Origin: Paenibacillus ginsengihumi DSM 21568
GTDB taxonomy: Bacteria > Bacillota > Bacilli > Paenibacillales > NBRC-103111
Assembly: GCF_000380965.1 (NCBI RefSeq)
Contig: NZ_KB905554.1
Coordinates: 84,579 to 148,578, forward strand
Length of the DNA stretch: 64,000 nucleotides
Reading direction: 5' to 3'
Shown: positions 34,771 through 45,038 of the stretch, one piece after another
Layout of the letters: each line of letters opens with the position of its first letter
Position numbering within the stretch: position 1 is the stretch's first letter
Program-made: the position numbers and the translations under genes
Notes under the pieces: model-generated
The model's database searches: none
What the model saw: only the letters and a program-made list of their open reading frames with translations
What the model was told of the DNA's origin: nothing

Positions 34771-35625
34771 GTGTATTATGCTCCCATGCCGCTTACGACG
34801 GCAGACTCTCCGTTCACGGACGAGGAGTTCATCTTTGAGCCTAAAATAGACGGGCATCGTCTTCTGTTGTCGCGCAGCCGCGGACGAACCCGGCTCTATA
34901 CCGGACAGCTGGCTGATTGTACGCTGCAGTATCCGGAGCTGCTGCCGATCGCCGCAGACGATATCGTTCTCGACGGCGAGGTGGCCGCAACCGACGCCGC
35001 GGGCCGCATCGACGGCGAGGCGGTGAAGAAGCGCCTGGCGCTGCGCGATCCGGGGCGCATTCGGCAGGCAGCGGCAGCCGATCCCGTCAATTATATCGTA
35101 TTCGATATTTTGCGGTACAAGGGCGCCGATCTGCGGGGGCTGCCCCTGTATCAGCGCAAACGCATTTTGTCCGGCATTCGCTTCGGAAATCCATACATAG
35201 CGCAAATTCCGTATATCGAAGAGGAAGGAGAGCGGCTGTTTCGGGAAATTCAGCAGCGCCGCTGGGAAGGCATCGTCGCCAAGCATTCGAACTCCATCTA
35301 TGTGATAAACCAGACCGGTGCCTGGCAGGCGATCATCAACTGGAGCGAGGCCGAGGTCGTCGTTACCGGATATCGCAAAAGCGGCAGCGGCTTGCTGGTA
35401 GCGGCCGCATCGAAGAACGGCGCTTTGCAGCCTGCGGGCGTCGTGGCGGACGGGCTTACGGCCAGGCACAAAATGACGCTGTACCGCGTCAGGGATGCGC
35501 TGTTCACCGGCGAGGACGGCGAATGGGTTTATCTTGCGCCTCTCCTCAAGGCGAGGGTGAACATGCGCGGCTGGACCAAGGCAGGGCAGCTGCGTTCCCC
35601 GGTGTTCGCGGCGTTCGTGCGGTAA
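34771..35625 (+). CDS. Stand-alone ATP-dependent DNA ligase
   Basis: A 284-residue ligase core. Motif I is FEPKIDGHR with the adenylated Lys, motif III VLDGEVAATD, motif IIIa YIVFDILRYKG and motif IV WEGIVAKHSN. The OB-fold domain follows (VVVTGYRKSG, ARVNMRGWTKAGQLRSPVF). Motif V, normally W-K-x-K/KVIN, reads GAWQAIINWSEA, so its lysine is replaced. No Ku or polymerase/phosphoesterase domain is nearby. GTG 34771 follows AGGTGG at 7 nt and agrees with the extended -10 promoter. Confidence 0.88.
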   Translation: MYYAPMPLTTADSPFTDEEFIFEPKIDGHRLLLSRSRGRTRLYTGQLADCTLQYPELLPIAADDIVLDGEVAATDAAGRIDGEAVKKRLALRDPGRIRQAAAADPVNYIVFDILRYKGADLRGLPLYQRKRILSGIRFGNPYIAQIPYIEEEGERLFREIQQRRWEGIVAKHSNSIYVINQTGAWQAIINWSEAEVVVTGYRKSGSGLLVAAASKNGALQPAGVVADGLTARHKMTLYRVRDALFTGEDGEWVYLAPLLKARVNMRGWTKAGQLRSPVFAAFVR

Positions 35626-35702
35626 AAAAGCGTTTGAACCGGGACGGATCGCCAACATCCCGCCATCGGCTCCGTCATATATTAATAGCGGGAGGGATGG
35701 AG

Positions 35703-35963
35703 ATGGGGTGGGACGCAATCTTCGAGCTGATCAACCCGCGATTGCTCATTGTTGTTGCCGCTTGCTGGGCTTTCGGGTATATGCTGAAGCAAACCCCCCG
35801 GGTCCCGGACTGGACGATCGTATATATTGTCACGGTCGCCGCTGTGCTGCTTACCGTATGGCTGCTTGGCTTCGGTCCCGAAGCGATCATCCAGGGCATA
35901 CTGGCCGGGGCGTTCTCGGTGTATGGCCATCAATTGCTCAAGCAGACGCGCGAGCGGGATTGA
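35703..35963 (+). CDS. Phage holin-like small membrane protein
   Basis: An 86-residue protein beginning MGWDAIFELINPRLLIVVAA. It has three hydrophobic segments, QTPRVPDWTIVYIVTVAAVLL and a C-terminal GAFSVYGHQLLKQ. This fits the small holin family (Phage_holin_5_2-like, from memory), often found as single chromosomal genes in Paenibacillus. No endolysin or other phage gene is adjacent. ATG 35703 lies 7 nt after GGGAGG. It lies 77 bp after the ligase gene and is followed by a terminator. Confidence 0.75.
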   Translation: MGWDAIFELINPRLLIVVAACWAFGYMLKQTPRVPDWTIVYIVTVAAVLLTVWLLGFGPEAIIQGILAGAFSVYGHQLLKQTRERD

Positions 35964-36008
35964 CCTATATGGGAAAAGCGGACTTAAGCCGCTTGCGAAA
36001 AGATTTCA

Positions 36009-36034
36009 GGCCTCGTCTCACGACGAGGCCTTTT
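36009..36034 (+). terminator. Terminator after the holin-like gene
   Basis: GGCCTCGTC, loop TCAC, GACGAGGCC, then TTTT. Confidence 0.9.
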
Positions 36035-36182
36035 CATGGGAGAGGAGAAACCGGACGAAGAGCTTATGGGGAACGTAAGTCTTCTCCGCGGTTGTCTACG
36101 ACATTTTCATGTCGTTGATATAAGCATGCACCGATTGGCCGCAAAATATACCCCTTCAGGAAAAAATATTTTTCGATTTTTT

Positions 36183-36210
36183 TTGCAAATGAATCCGATT
36201 ATGGTACGAT
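36183..36210 (+). promoter_or_regulatory. Promoter for rsmD-coaD
   Basis: TTGCAA, a 16-nt spacer ending in TGG, and TACGAT: a -35 with an extended -10, 30 bp before the rsmD start. Confidence 0.7.
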
Positions 36211-36240
36211 AGCATTACTATCCGGTGAAGGTGACAACGC

Positions 36241-37336
<1,096 letters not shown>

Positions 37337-37351
37337 AAGGCATCGGCAGGC

Positions 37352-38593
37352 CTAATCCTGCCGTTCTTTGCGTTTGAACAGAAAAGCGGCGAATACGGAC
37401 AGCACGAGCAGAAGCAGCAGGACGACGGCGAACTGCAGCATCATCGGACTGATCAGCGGCCACAGCGAATGCGGCGCTGCCCTTAGCCCGGCATGCGCTG
37501 CGGGAAAGGCCGAAACCGCGGAGGGGGCGGAGCCGGACAGCCACTTCATTAGCGGCTGCCAGGCGGCCAGCGTCAAGGCGAAGGCGATGCCGCCATGGAT
37601 AAGCCGGGCCAGCAGGAAGCGGGAGTAGCGCAGATCCGTCCCGGCCATCAGGGTGACCGTCTGGGCGTGGACGGACAAGCCGCCCCAGGCCAGCATCAGG
37701 CTGAGCAGCGCATATGGCCAGGAGCCGGGAGCATCCGTCTGCGACAAGGCGTAGCTGCCGAGATGGGGCTCGAGGAAGGCGGCCGCGAGCGCTCCCGTGA
37801 TCGTCCCGCCGCTGCCGCCAGCTCCGTCTGCCGTAGGGGAAAGCGAAGGCAGCAGGCCGGAGGAGGCGATCATCTGCAGCAGCACCGAGAACATCATGAT
37901 GTAGCCGCCGAGCACGAAGAGCTGCTGCACGCTTGCCATGACCGAATCGCCGAGCAGCCTGCCGAAGGCGCGGCCGTCCTGCCGCCTCGCTTCCGCAAGC
38001 GCGGCAAACGCCCGGCCGAAGACGCCGTCCGCAGGCAGAGCCTCGCGGGCACCGGAAGCGGAGGCCGCCCGCCTTCGGCAGAGCAGCATCATGAGCAGGG
38101 CTGCGGCGTAATGAATCAGGGCCAGAGCGAGGCCGGCTGCCGCATCGTGCAAAAAACCGACGCCGACGACGGTAATCATCAGCACGGGACTCATCAGATG
38201 CGAGACGGCAAGCAGCCGCTCCGCTTCGTCCCGGTCCAGGTGCCCGTCCCGGCGCAGCGCGCCTACGGCCGAGGCTCCCGCCGGCGCGCCGGCCGTGAGG
38301 CCGAGGGCGATCGCCCAGCCGCCGAGGCCGGGAAGACGCAGCAGCGTCCGCAGCAGAGGCTCCATCAGCGCGCCGAGCCAATGAATGCCGCCGAGCCCGC
38401 GCATGATTTCGGTAATCATCAAAAAAGGCAGCAGCGCCGGAAATACATATTTCCACCACAGCGTCAAGCCCTGCAGCGATGCTTGGAACGCCCGGTCGGG
38501 ATGAAGGATAATGCTGACGATCAGCGTCAGCGCGCCGGCGCCCAGGAGATATGTGGTCGCCCGCGGGGACACGGAGAAGGACGGGCTAGACAT
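37352..38593 (-). CDS. ylbJ: Sporulation integral membrane protein YlbJ
   Basis: A 413-residue polytopic membrane protein with two nucleoside-recognition (Gate) type halves: PALLPFLMITEIMRGLGGI, GAPAGASAVGALRRDG, SHLMSPVLMITVVGVGFL and QQLFVLGGYIMMFSVLLQM. YlbJ is needed for spore cortex formation and is controlled by sigma-E in Bacillus. The start at 38593 follows GGAGTGATG on the minus strand and gives MSSPSFSVSPRA; longer upstream frames have no ribosome site. It is inverted between coaD and ylbL; in Bacillus ylbJ has a similar place. Confidence 0.9.
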   Translation of the reverse strand: MSSPSFSVSPRATTYLLGAGALTLIVSIILHPDRAFQASLQGLTLWWKYVFPALLPFLMITEIMRGLGGIHWLGALMEPLLRTLLRLPGLGGWAIALGLTAGAPAGASAVGALRRDGHLDRDEAERLLAVSHLMSPVLMITVVGVGFLHDAAAGLALALIHYAAALLMMLLCRRRAASASGAREALPADGVFGRAFAALAEARRQDGRAFGRLLGDSVMASVQQLFVLGGYIMMFSVLLQMIASSGLLPSLSPTADGAGGSGGTITGALAAAFLEPHLGSYALSQTDAPGSWPYALLSLMLAWGGLSVHAQTVTLMAGTDLRYSRFLLARLIHGGIAFALTLAAWQPLMKWLSGSAPSAVSAFPAAHAGLRAAPHSLWPLISPMMLQFAVVLLLLLVLSVFAAFLFKRKERQD

Positions 38594-38720
38594 GTCGGCA
38601 TCACTCCAGCAATCGAATTGGTACATGTCTACGCTTTGTCCGAATGGTTTAGACCAAGCGGGCGTACGATACTTATGCAGTCGATGTGAAGAATCCGAGA
38701 GCCGGGGGAGACAACAGCGC

Positions 38721-39827
38721 ATGGGAGAGGCTAAGCATTTGAGAAGCGCGTCGCGCATCGTATTTTCCGTCTTTATCGCCATTATTGCGGTGTATGCCGT
38801 TTACTTTTTGCCGCTGCCTTTGTTTATTTTCAAGCCGGGCACGGCAGAAAACGTTCGGCCGATGGTCCAGATCGAAGAGTTCCGCTATGAAGATAAGGGC
38901 GAATTCATGCTGACGACAGTCAGCGTCAGCGGAGCGACCTTGTTCGGTTATTTAAAGGCGATGCTGAACGGCCTGGAAGAGGTGCGGCTGCAATCCGAGC
39001 TGCTGCAAGGGGGCGAGACGATTGACGAATATTCCCAGCGGCAGGAGGCCGTCATGCTTTCTTCGCAGGCTAACGCCATTCAAGCCGCCTACAAGAAGCT
39101 GGGCATTCCTTATGAGATCAGCCGGGACGGGGTCATGGTTGTGCAGGTGCATGAGGGGGTTCCGGCGAGAGGCGTGCTGCGGCCCGGGGACGTCATTGTG
39201 AAAGCCGGAGACAAGCCGGTGCGTACGACGGAGGAGCTTCAGGAGGAGCTTCAGGGGAAGCGGGCCGGGGACGCCATCTCGCTGACGTTCCGCCGGGACG
39301 GGACGGATCATACCGCGGAGATCGAGCTGGCCGTTCTGCCGCTCGCCTCCGGCGAGCCGGGCGGGAATGCGCCGGAGCGGCGGGCCGGACTCGGGATCGT
39401 ATCCGCGAACGTGCAGAGCGTCAAGGCCAGTTCGCCCGACAAGCAGGTACATATTCAAGCCGGGGAAATCGGCGGGCCGTCGGCGGGCCTGATGTTCGCG
39501 CTCGAAATTTATAACCGGCTGTCCCCGCACGATATTTCCAAAGGCTACAAAATCGCCGGCACCGGCATGATCGATACGGACGGCAACGTCGGCCAGATCG
39601 GCGGCATTCAGCATAAGGTGGTAGCCGCCGACCGGGCGGGTGCCGACATTTTCTTCAGTCCGAAGGACTATACATCCCCGGACGGGAAGCTCAAGGCGCC
39701 CAACTATTCCGATGCCCTGGCCCGCGCCAAACAGATCGGCTCGAGGATGTCGATCGTGCCTGTCGGCACGATCGACGAAGCGCTGCAATATTTGGCCGGC
39801 CTCGATCCGAAGCAGCCGGGGTCGTAA
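38721..39827 (+). CDS. ylbL: SepM-like PDZ and Lon-domain protease
   Basis: A 368-residue membrane-anchored protease. A signal-anchor near residues 10-35 (IVFSVFIAIIAVYAVYFLPL) is followed by a PDZ domain (YEISRDGVMVVQVHEGVPA, GVLRPGDVIVKAGDKPV) and a Lon-type proteolytic domain with catalytic Ser in GGPSAGLMFALE and Lys in GGIQHKVVAA. ATG 38721 lies 10 nt after GGGGGAG. Orthologues process signalling peptides (SepM) or checkpoint proteins (YlbL). Confidence 0.93.
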   Translation: MGEAKHLRSASRIVFSVFIAIIAVYAVYFLPLPLFIFKPGTAENVRPMVQIEEFRYEDKGEFMLTTVSVSGATLFGYLKAMLNGLEEVRLQSELLQGGETIDEYSQRQEAVMLSSQANAIQAAYKKLGIPYEISRDGVMVVQVHEGVPARGVLRPGDVIVKAGDKPVRTTEELQEELQGKRAGDAISLTFRRDGTDHTAEIELAVLPLASGEPGGNAPERRAGLGIVSANVQSVKASSPDKQVHIQAGEIGGPSAGLMFALEIYNRLSPHDISKGYKIAGTGMIDTDGNVGQIGGIQHKVVAADRAGADIFFSPKDYTSPDGKLKAPNYSDALARAKQIGSRMSIVPVGTIDEALQYLAGLDPKQPGS

Positions 39828-39918
39828 AGCTTGCCGCCGGGTTTCTGCGGCTTGCCGCGTCAATGCCGCGTCGGCTGCTTGCCAGCCGCTGTCGGCAGCG
39901 CGTTCGCGGTTAACGCCC

Positions 39919-40002
39919 GGGCGTCTAAGGCGTGCGGACCGGCTTTGCCGCGCACGGTCGAAGCCGATGTCATGGACGGGCGTCTAAGGCGTGCGGACCG
40001 GC
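39919..40002. repeat. 25-bp direct repeat spanning the end of tmcAL
   Basis: The 25-bp string starting GGGCGTCTAAGGCGTGCGG occurs at 39919-39943 and 39978-40002. The second copy contains the tmcAL stop codon and last codons. The surrounding 39830-39980 is GC-rich, with no gene. Confidence 0.85.
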
Positions 40003-41216
40003 GGCTCGTAATAATCGCGCAGCAAGTCGCGGGAATCCGGGGCGTCATAACCGAGCGCATAGACGGAGGTCGCCCGGATATCCATGGCCAGAAGCGGCGA
40101 GTCTTCGGTCGTCACCTTTTCGATGACCGGGACTTTCGCCGCTTTTTTCATCGCCCGCAGCAGGGCGCGGCCGCGCTCCGAAAAGCCGAGCACGCGCAGG
40201 TAAGGCACGCCGCGGGACAGCACCTCCCGGGAAAGCTCCGGCTTCGTATGGTTCAGCAAAATGCGCAGCAGGGTGCGCTGCAGCTTCGTGCGCGTATACC
40301 GCTTCGTCTTCAGCCGCTCGACGAGCGCCTCGACGGCGCCTCCCGAAAGCGGAGGAAGCGTCGCAAGCGACCGTTTGATCCGGTGCTCGAGGCCTTCGGC
40401 GACCTCGGCATATTCGGCCAGCTGAGCCGCGCTGAGTCCGGCCAGCCGGTGCAGCAAGGGGCGCTCGAAGCGGCTCCAATCGATCGGCGCGCGGCCTGCC
40501 GCCCATTCCCGCTCCAGGATGGCCAGCGCGGCTAAAGGCATGTAGGGAGCGGCTGCTTCCGGGCGACCGGTTTCGGCCAGCAGCTTGCGAATGGCGGTTG
40601 CGCTGGCGATGCTCGCATCCGAAATATCGGTCTGGTTATAGGCGGCCTTGGCGCGGGCGATCGTCAGCGGCCGGATGCGGCTGCGCAGACGGCGCAGCGC
40701 GATCAGGTAATGAAGGCCGAGCGTATTGTTCGGCTTGGCCAGCTCCGCCTCCTGCACGCCGGGCATGAAGCGGGCGAGCGCCCGGCTGTAAGCGGCGGGG
40801 TAAGGCCGGCCGGCGGCCAGCTCTTCCCGCAGCAGCCGCCGAAACGGCTCCGGCTCGTCGCATACGGCCGCCGCCGCCCGCTCCAGCCAGCCGATGTCGC
40901 CGCTCTCGCTGCCGAAGCAGAGGGTGTCCACGACGCCGCACGCATCGAGCGCCGAAACCGCGCCGTAGGCGAACCATTCGGCGGGCTGGCTGCTAAAGGC
41001 GACGGGCAGCTCCAGCACGACGTCGGCTCCCATCGCCAGAGCCATTTCGGCGCGAGCCCATTTGCCGGCGAGGGCCGGCTCGCCGCGCTGGAGAAAATGC
41101 CCGCTCATGACGCAAATCGCCGCTTCGGCGGAAGATACCTTCATCGATTGTTGGAAATGATACAGATGACCGTTATGCAGCGGATTGTATTCGACAATCA
41201 GTCCGACAGTGCGCAT
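39984..41216 (-). CDS. tmcAL: tRNA(Met) cytidine acetate ligase
   Basis: Homologue of YlbM/TmcAL, which acetylates the wobble cytidine of elongator tRNA(Met) with acetate and ATP. 410 residues: MRTVGLIVEYNPLHNGHLYHF (nucleotidyltransferase HxGH), VMSGHFLQRGEPAL, ELPVAFSSQPAEWFA, AKPNNTLGLHYL and KRYTRTKLQRTLLRILL. The start at 41216 follows GGAGGG; an upstream in-frame extension lacks a ribosome site. Confidence 0.93.
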   Translation of the reverse strand: MRTVGLIVEYNPLHNGHLYHFQQSMKVSSAEAAICVMSGHFLQRGEPALAGKWARAEMALAMGADVVLELPVAFSSQPAEWFAYGAVSALDACGVVDTLCFGSESGDIGWLERAAAAVCDEPEPFRRLLREELAAGRPYPAAYSRALARFMPGVQEAELAKPNNTLGLHYLIALRRLRSRIRPLTIARAKAAYNQTDISDASIASATAIRKLLAETGRPEAAAPYMPLAALAILEREWAAGRAPIDWSRFERPLLHRLAGLSAAQLAEYAEVAEGLEHRIKRSLATLPPLSGGAVEALVERLKTKRYTRTKLQRTLLRILLNHTKPELSREVLSRGVPYLRVLGFSERGRALLRAMKKAAKVPVIEKVTTEDSPLLAMDIRATSVYALGYDAPDSRDLLRDYYEPPVRTP

Positions 41217-41360
41217 GGGAATCCCTCCGTTCGCAGGCTGAAGCAAGCTTTCGCCGCAACCGCCGGCGGGGCGACTGGACGTTCGTCGCTCCTTGCGGCA
41301 GCAGGCGAATGCCGGCAAAAGTCCTTGTCTAATTTTTCATCATAGCACGGACTGAAAATG

Positions 41361-41390
41361 TTGACAAAATGAAACTCATGTCGCTATAAT
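41361..41390 (+). promoter_or_regulatory. Consensus sigma-A promoter for yceD-rpmF
   Basis: TTGACA, an 18-nt spacer and TATAAT, 29 bp upstream of the yceD start. Confidence 0.9.
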
Positions 41391-41418
41391 AGACTTTGTC
41401 TGTTTGGGGTGATTCTTC

Positions 41419-41946
41419 GTGTTCATTCATCTGAAGGATGTGGAGAGCAAAGGCGTCGTCCGCATTGAAGAGACCGTCGACTTGCAGGACACGCTTCCGA
41501 AGAGCGCTTCGCTCACGGACTTCGGTCCGCTGCATGTGAAGCTGGAAGCGCACGATAAATTCGGTACGGCGGAAGTAACCGGAGAGCTCTCGATCGAAGT
41601 GGAGCAGCCCTGCTCCCGTTGCTTGGGGCCGGTTCGTCATACATTGACGATTCCTTTTCACGAAACGTTCGCATTGGGCGAGGCCCCGGAGACGGAGGAT
41701 AACCTCGAATCGGATGAGGATTATGACGTGGAATGGGTATCCGACCAGCGGATCGAGCTGGCGCCCTATCTTGCGGAGAGCGTAATGCTCGCCCTGCCGT
41801 ACGTGCCGCTTTGCGACGAAGCCTGCCAAGGTCTGTGCCCCGTTTGCGGAGCGAACCGCAACGAGAAAGCGTGCGGCTGCAAACAGGAGAAGGTCGACCC
41901 GCGGCTGGCCGGGCTTGCCGATTTTTTTGCACAATCCAAGGATTAG
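41419..41946 (+). CDS. yceD: YceD/DUF177 23S rRNA accumulation protein
   Basis: A 175-residue DUF177 protein linked to 23S rRNA accumulation. Typical segments are [19 protein letters not shown] and the C-terminal [18 protein letters not shown] with KACGC, Cys pairs that may bind zinc. GTG 41419 follows GGGGTGATTC. It precedes rpmF, as in nearly all bacteria. Confidence 0.92.
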   Translation: MFIHLKDVESKGVVRIEETVDLQDTLPKSASLTDFGPLHVKLEAHDKFGTAEVTGELSIEVEQPCSRCLGPVRHTLTIPFHETFALGEAPETEDNLESDEDYDVEWVSDQRIELAPYLAESVMLALPYVPLCDEACQGLCPVCGANRNEKACGCKQEKVDPRLAGLADFFAQSKD

Positions 41947-41981
41947 CGCAAGCGACTGATTTCGTCGAAGGAGGTGGGAAC

Positions 41982-42155
41982 ATGGCAGTACCATTCAGAA
42001 AAGTATCCAAGACTCGCCGCGACAAGCGCCGCACTCACTTCAAGCTGGAAGTTCCGGGCATGGTTAAATGCGATAACTGCGGAGAACTGAAGCTCGCTCA
42101 CCGCGTCTGCAAAGTATGCGGTCATTATAAGAAGAGAGAGATCATCAACCAGTAA
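41982..42155 (+). CDS. rpmF: 50S ribosomal protein L32
   Basis: 57 residues: [20 protein letters not shown], then the zinc ribbon [14 protein letters not shown] and [13 protein letters not shown] 41982 follows AAGGAGGTGGGAA. All four Cys of the zinc-binding form are present. Confidence 0.97.
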   Translation: MAVPFRKVSKTRRDKRRTHFKLEVPGMVKCDNCGELKLAHRVCKVCGHYKKREIINQ

Positions 42156-42175
42156 TTGGATATGAACCCAAAGAG

Positions 42176-42211
42176 ATAGTACCTTCATCATCGGTGAGGT
42201 GCTATTTTTTT
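42176..42211 (+). terminator. Terminator after rpmF
   Basis: ATAGTACCTTCA, a short loop, TGAGGTGCTAT, then TTTTTT. The stem has G-T pairs. Confidence 0.8.
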
Positions 42212-42255
42212 GTGCAGACAAGCCGGGGAAGCTTCCTTTTTGCGCAGGAATCCAG

Positions 42256-42283
42256 TATACTATCACTTATTACTTGGTCATAA
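42256..42283 (+). promoter_or_regulatory. FapR operator with adjacent -10 box
   Basis: TTATTACTTGGTCATAA (42267-42283) matches 13 of 17 positions of the FapR operator TTAGTACCTAGTCTTAA and keeps its dyad. TATACT at 42256-42261 is a likely -10, so the operator covers the transcription start, the usual FapR position. It implies autorepression of the whole fapR-fab operon, relieved by malonyl-CoA. Confidence 0.8.
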
Positions 42284-42344
42284 GATGAAGTGTCAGCTCA
42301 TACGTATAGTGCCAAAGCTTCAATCATCAACCTATCCAAAGGTG

Positions 42345-42956
42345 GTGCTCGTCATCGAACGGCTTCCGAAACGTCAGCGCCAGCAGCAATTGGCGAGAGC
42401 GATTGAAGAGAACCCTTTTATAACGGACGAGGAACTGACGAAGCGGTTCCAGGTCAGCATCCAGACGATTCGGCTCGACCGGCTGGAGCTTGGCATTCCG
42501 GAGCTCCGCGAACGAATCAAGCTGATGGCCGAGCAGTCGTACGATCAGGTCCGCTCGCTGCCGCTGCACGAGGTGATCGGGGACGTGATCGACCTGCAGC
42601 TGGACAAGAGCGGGATCTCCATGTTCGAGATCGGGGAGGAGCATGTGTTCTCCCGGACGAAGATCGCCCGCGGCCATCATATTTTCTCGCAGGCCAACTC
42701 CCTTGCGGTGGCGCTGATCAACGATCAAGTAGCGCTGACGGCTGCGGCGGACATCCGCTTCGTACGTCAAGTGAAACTGGGGGAAAAGTGCATCGCCAAG
42801 GCGTATGTGCGCTCCCTGTCGAAAGGAAAAGCCAAGGTGGAAGTGTTTACATATGTAGGGGAAGAAATCGTCTTCCAGGGCAACTTTATTATTTATCATT
42901 CCAGCAGGGGCCGTTCCGAGGGAGAGGAGGGGGAGCCGAATGAGGATCGCGATTGA
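42345..42956 (+). CDS. fapR: Fatty acid and phospholipid biosynthesis repressor FapR
   Basis: A DeoR-type helix-turn-helix ([20 protein letters not shown]) is joined to a hotdog-fold malonyl-CoA domain ([49 protein letters not shown]). It has about 200 residues. The start is uncertain: GTG 42345 lies only 1 nt after AAAGGT, whereas ATC 42354, in the position where the family normally has ATG, is ideally spaced from AAAGGTGGTG. It overlaps plsX by 17 nt. Confidence 0.94.
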   Translation: MLVIERLPKRQRQQQLARAIEENPFITDEELTKRFQVSIQTIRLDRLELGIPELRERIKLMAEQSYDQVRSLPLHEVIGDVIDLQLDKSGISMFEIGEEHVFSRTKIARGHHIFSQANSLAVALINDQVALTAAADIRFVRQVKLGEKCIAKAYVRSLSKGKAKVEVFTYVGEEIVFQGNFIIYHSSRGRSEGEEGEPNEDRD

Positions 42957-43941
42957 CGCGATGGGCGGAGACGGCGCTCCCGAGGCGCCGGTACAAGGAG
43001 CGGTCGCCGCGGCGGAGGAATGGAGCGACGCCACGATTATACTGGTCGGTGACGCCGCCCGCATCGAGCCGCTGCTTGAGCGCAAGCCGCCGAACCTTCA
43101 GGTGCGTCATGCTTCGGAAACGATCGAAGCGGAGGACGAGCCGGTCAAGGCGGTAAGGCGCAAGAAAGATTCCTCGATGGTCGTCTGCGGCCGCATGGTG
43201 AAGGAGCGGGAAGCCGACGCCTTCATCTCCGCCGGCAATACGGGAGCGCTCATGACGACGGGGCTGCTTGTCGTCGGGCGCATTCGCGGCATCGAGAGGC
43301 CGGCGCTGGCGCCGATGCTGCCGACCTCCGACGGGGAAGGGGTGCTCGCGCTCGATCTCGGCGCCAACATGGATGCCACGCCCGAGCAGCTGCTGCAGTA
43401 TGCGATCATGGGCAGCATTTACCGCAGGAAGGTGCACGGCTTGGCCGAGCCCCGGGTCGGACTGCTTAACGTCGGGACAGAGGCCATGAAGGGCAACGAG
43501 CTGACGAAAGCGGCCTACCCGCTGCTCGAAGCGGCGCCGATCCGCTTCGTCGGCAACGTCGAGTCGCGCGACGTGCTGCAGAAGCCGTGCGACGTGCTGG
43601 TGTGCGACGGCTTCGCCGGCAATATTATGCTCAAGTCGTTCGAAGGAGCGGCGCAGATGATCTTCTCCGCACTGAAAGCGGAATTTATGCGCTCGTGGGC
43701 GACGAAGCTGGCGGCCGCCGTCCTGAAGAAGGGCCTCACGGATTTCAAGCGCAAGATGGACTACAATGAGCATGGCGCCGCGCCGCTGCTCGGCATCGAC
43801 GGGCTGGTGCTGAAGAGCCACGGCTCCTCGGACGCCGTCGCCTTCAAGAATGCGGTAAGACAAGCGCGCATCGCGGTGCAAAACGATTTGGTCCGCAGCA
43901 TATCTGCGGAAATCAGCAAGGGAAGCGAGTTGGATGGTTAA
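42940..43941 (+). CDS. plsX: Phosphate acyltransferase PlsX
   Basis: Makes acyl-phosphate from acyl-ACP for phospholipid synthesis. 333 residues: [57 protein letters not shown] and [18 protein letters not shown] 42940 has a GGAGAGGAGGGGGAG site and overlaps fapR. Confidence 0.96.
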   Translation: MRIAIDAMGGDGAPEAPVQGAVAAAEEWSDATIILVGDAARIEPLLERKPPNLQVRHASETIEAEDEPVKAVRRKKDSSMVVCGRMVKEREADAFISAGNTGALMTTGLLVVGRIRGIERPALAPMLPTSDGEGVLALDLGANMDATPEQLLQYAIMGSIYRRKVHGLAEPRVGLLNVGTEAMKGNELTKAAYPLLEAAPIRFVGNVESRDVLQKPCDVLVCDGFAGNIMLKSFEGAAQMIFSALKAEFMRSWATKLAAAVLKKGLTDFKRKMDYNEHGAAPLLGIDGLVLKSHGSSDAVAFKNAVRQARIAVQNDLVRSISAEISKGSELDG

Positions 43942-44929
43942 CATGAGTTTAATACCTGTCGGAATTATCGGAACAGGCAAATATGTGCCCGAGCGCGTGC
44001 TGACGAATCAGGATCTGGAGCAGATGGTGGATACAAACGACGAATGGATCGTGACGCGGACGGGCATTCGCGAGCGGAGACTGGCCGCCGCGGAGCAGGC
44101 TTCCTCCGACCTCGCTTACGAGGCGTCCCTGGAGGCGCTATCCAACGCCGGGATACGCGCCGAGGAGCTCGATCTGATCATCGTCGCCACGATTACGCCG
44201 GACATGGCCTTCCCGTCGACGGCCTGCATTCTGCAGGAGAAGCTCGGCGCGAAGAAAGCGGCTGCCTTCGATCTGTCGGCCGCCTGCTCCGGCTTTATTT
44301 ACGGTCTCGCCAACGCGTCCAATTTCATCGCGACGGGAACGTACAAGTACGCGCTCGTCGTCGGTGCGGAATGCCTGTCCAAAATTACCGACTACACGGA
44401 CCGCAACACGTGCGTGCTGTTCGGCGACGGGGCCGGGGCCGTCGTGCTGGGAGCGGTGCCGGAAGGCCGCGGCTTCCGTTCGTTCGAGCTCGGCGCCGAC
44501 GGCTCCGGCGGCGAACTGCTCAAGGTGGAAGGCGGCGGCTCGCGCTGCCCGGCTTCGCCGGAAAGCCTTGAGAGCAAGCGCCATTTCATTTATATGGCCG
44601 GCAGCGAGGTGTTCAAGTTCGCCGTGCGGATCATGGGCAGCGCCGCAGAGGAAGCGCTGCGCAAAGCGGGGATCGACAAGGCCGAGATCGACCTGCTGGT
44701 GCCGCACCAGGCGAATATCCGCATCATCCAATCCGCCCTGCAAAAGCTTCACCTGAGCGAAGACAAGGCGATGATCAATTTGGACAAGTACGGGAACGTT
44801 TCGGCCGCTTCCATTCCGCTCGCATTGGCCGAGGCGGTGGAGAGCGGGCGCGTCAAGGAAGGGGACAAGCTGCTGCTTGTCGGCTTCGGCGGCGGGCTTA
44901 CATGGGGCGCCGCGGCGCTCGTCTGGTAA
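43934..44929 (+). CDS. fabH: 3-oxoacyl-ACP synthase III
   Basis: Starts fatty acid elongation from acyl-CoA and malonyl-ACP. Catalytic triad: Cys in DLSAACSGFIYGL, His in LLVPHQANIRI and Asn in GNVSAASIPLA. It has 331 residues from ATG 43934; ATG 43943 is also possible. It overlaps plsX by 8 nt. Having fabH inside the fapR-plsX operon differs from Bacillus subtilis. Confidence 0.96.
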   Translation: MVNMSLIPVGIIGTGKYVPERVLTNQDLEQMVDTNDEWIVTRTGIRERRLAAAEQASSDLAYEASLEALSNAGIRAEELDLIIVATITPDMAFPSTACILQEKLGAKKAAAFDLSAACSGFIYGLANASNFIATGTYKYALVVGAECLSKITDYTDRNTCVLFGDGAGAVVLGAVPEGRGFRSFELGADGSGGELLKVEGGGSRCPASPESLESKRHFIYMAGSEVFKFAVRIMGSAAEEALRKAGIDKAEIDLLVPHQANIRIIQSALQKLHLSEDKAMINLDKYGNVSAASIPLALAEAVESGRVKEGDKLLLVGFGGGLTWGAAALVW

Positions 44930-45038
44930 TTCGAAAAGCGCGGAGCCCGCGCGTCTTCGGACGACGACATACGGCCGATCAACGTTCGAACGGCCGATAT
45001 ACGATAGATGTGACCGATGATTCAAGGAGGAGATCCGC

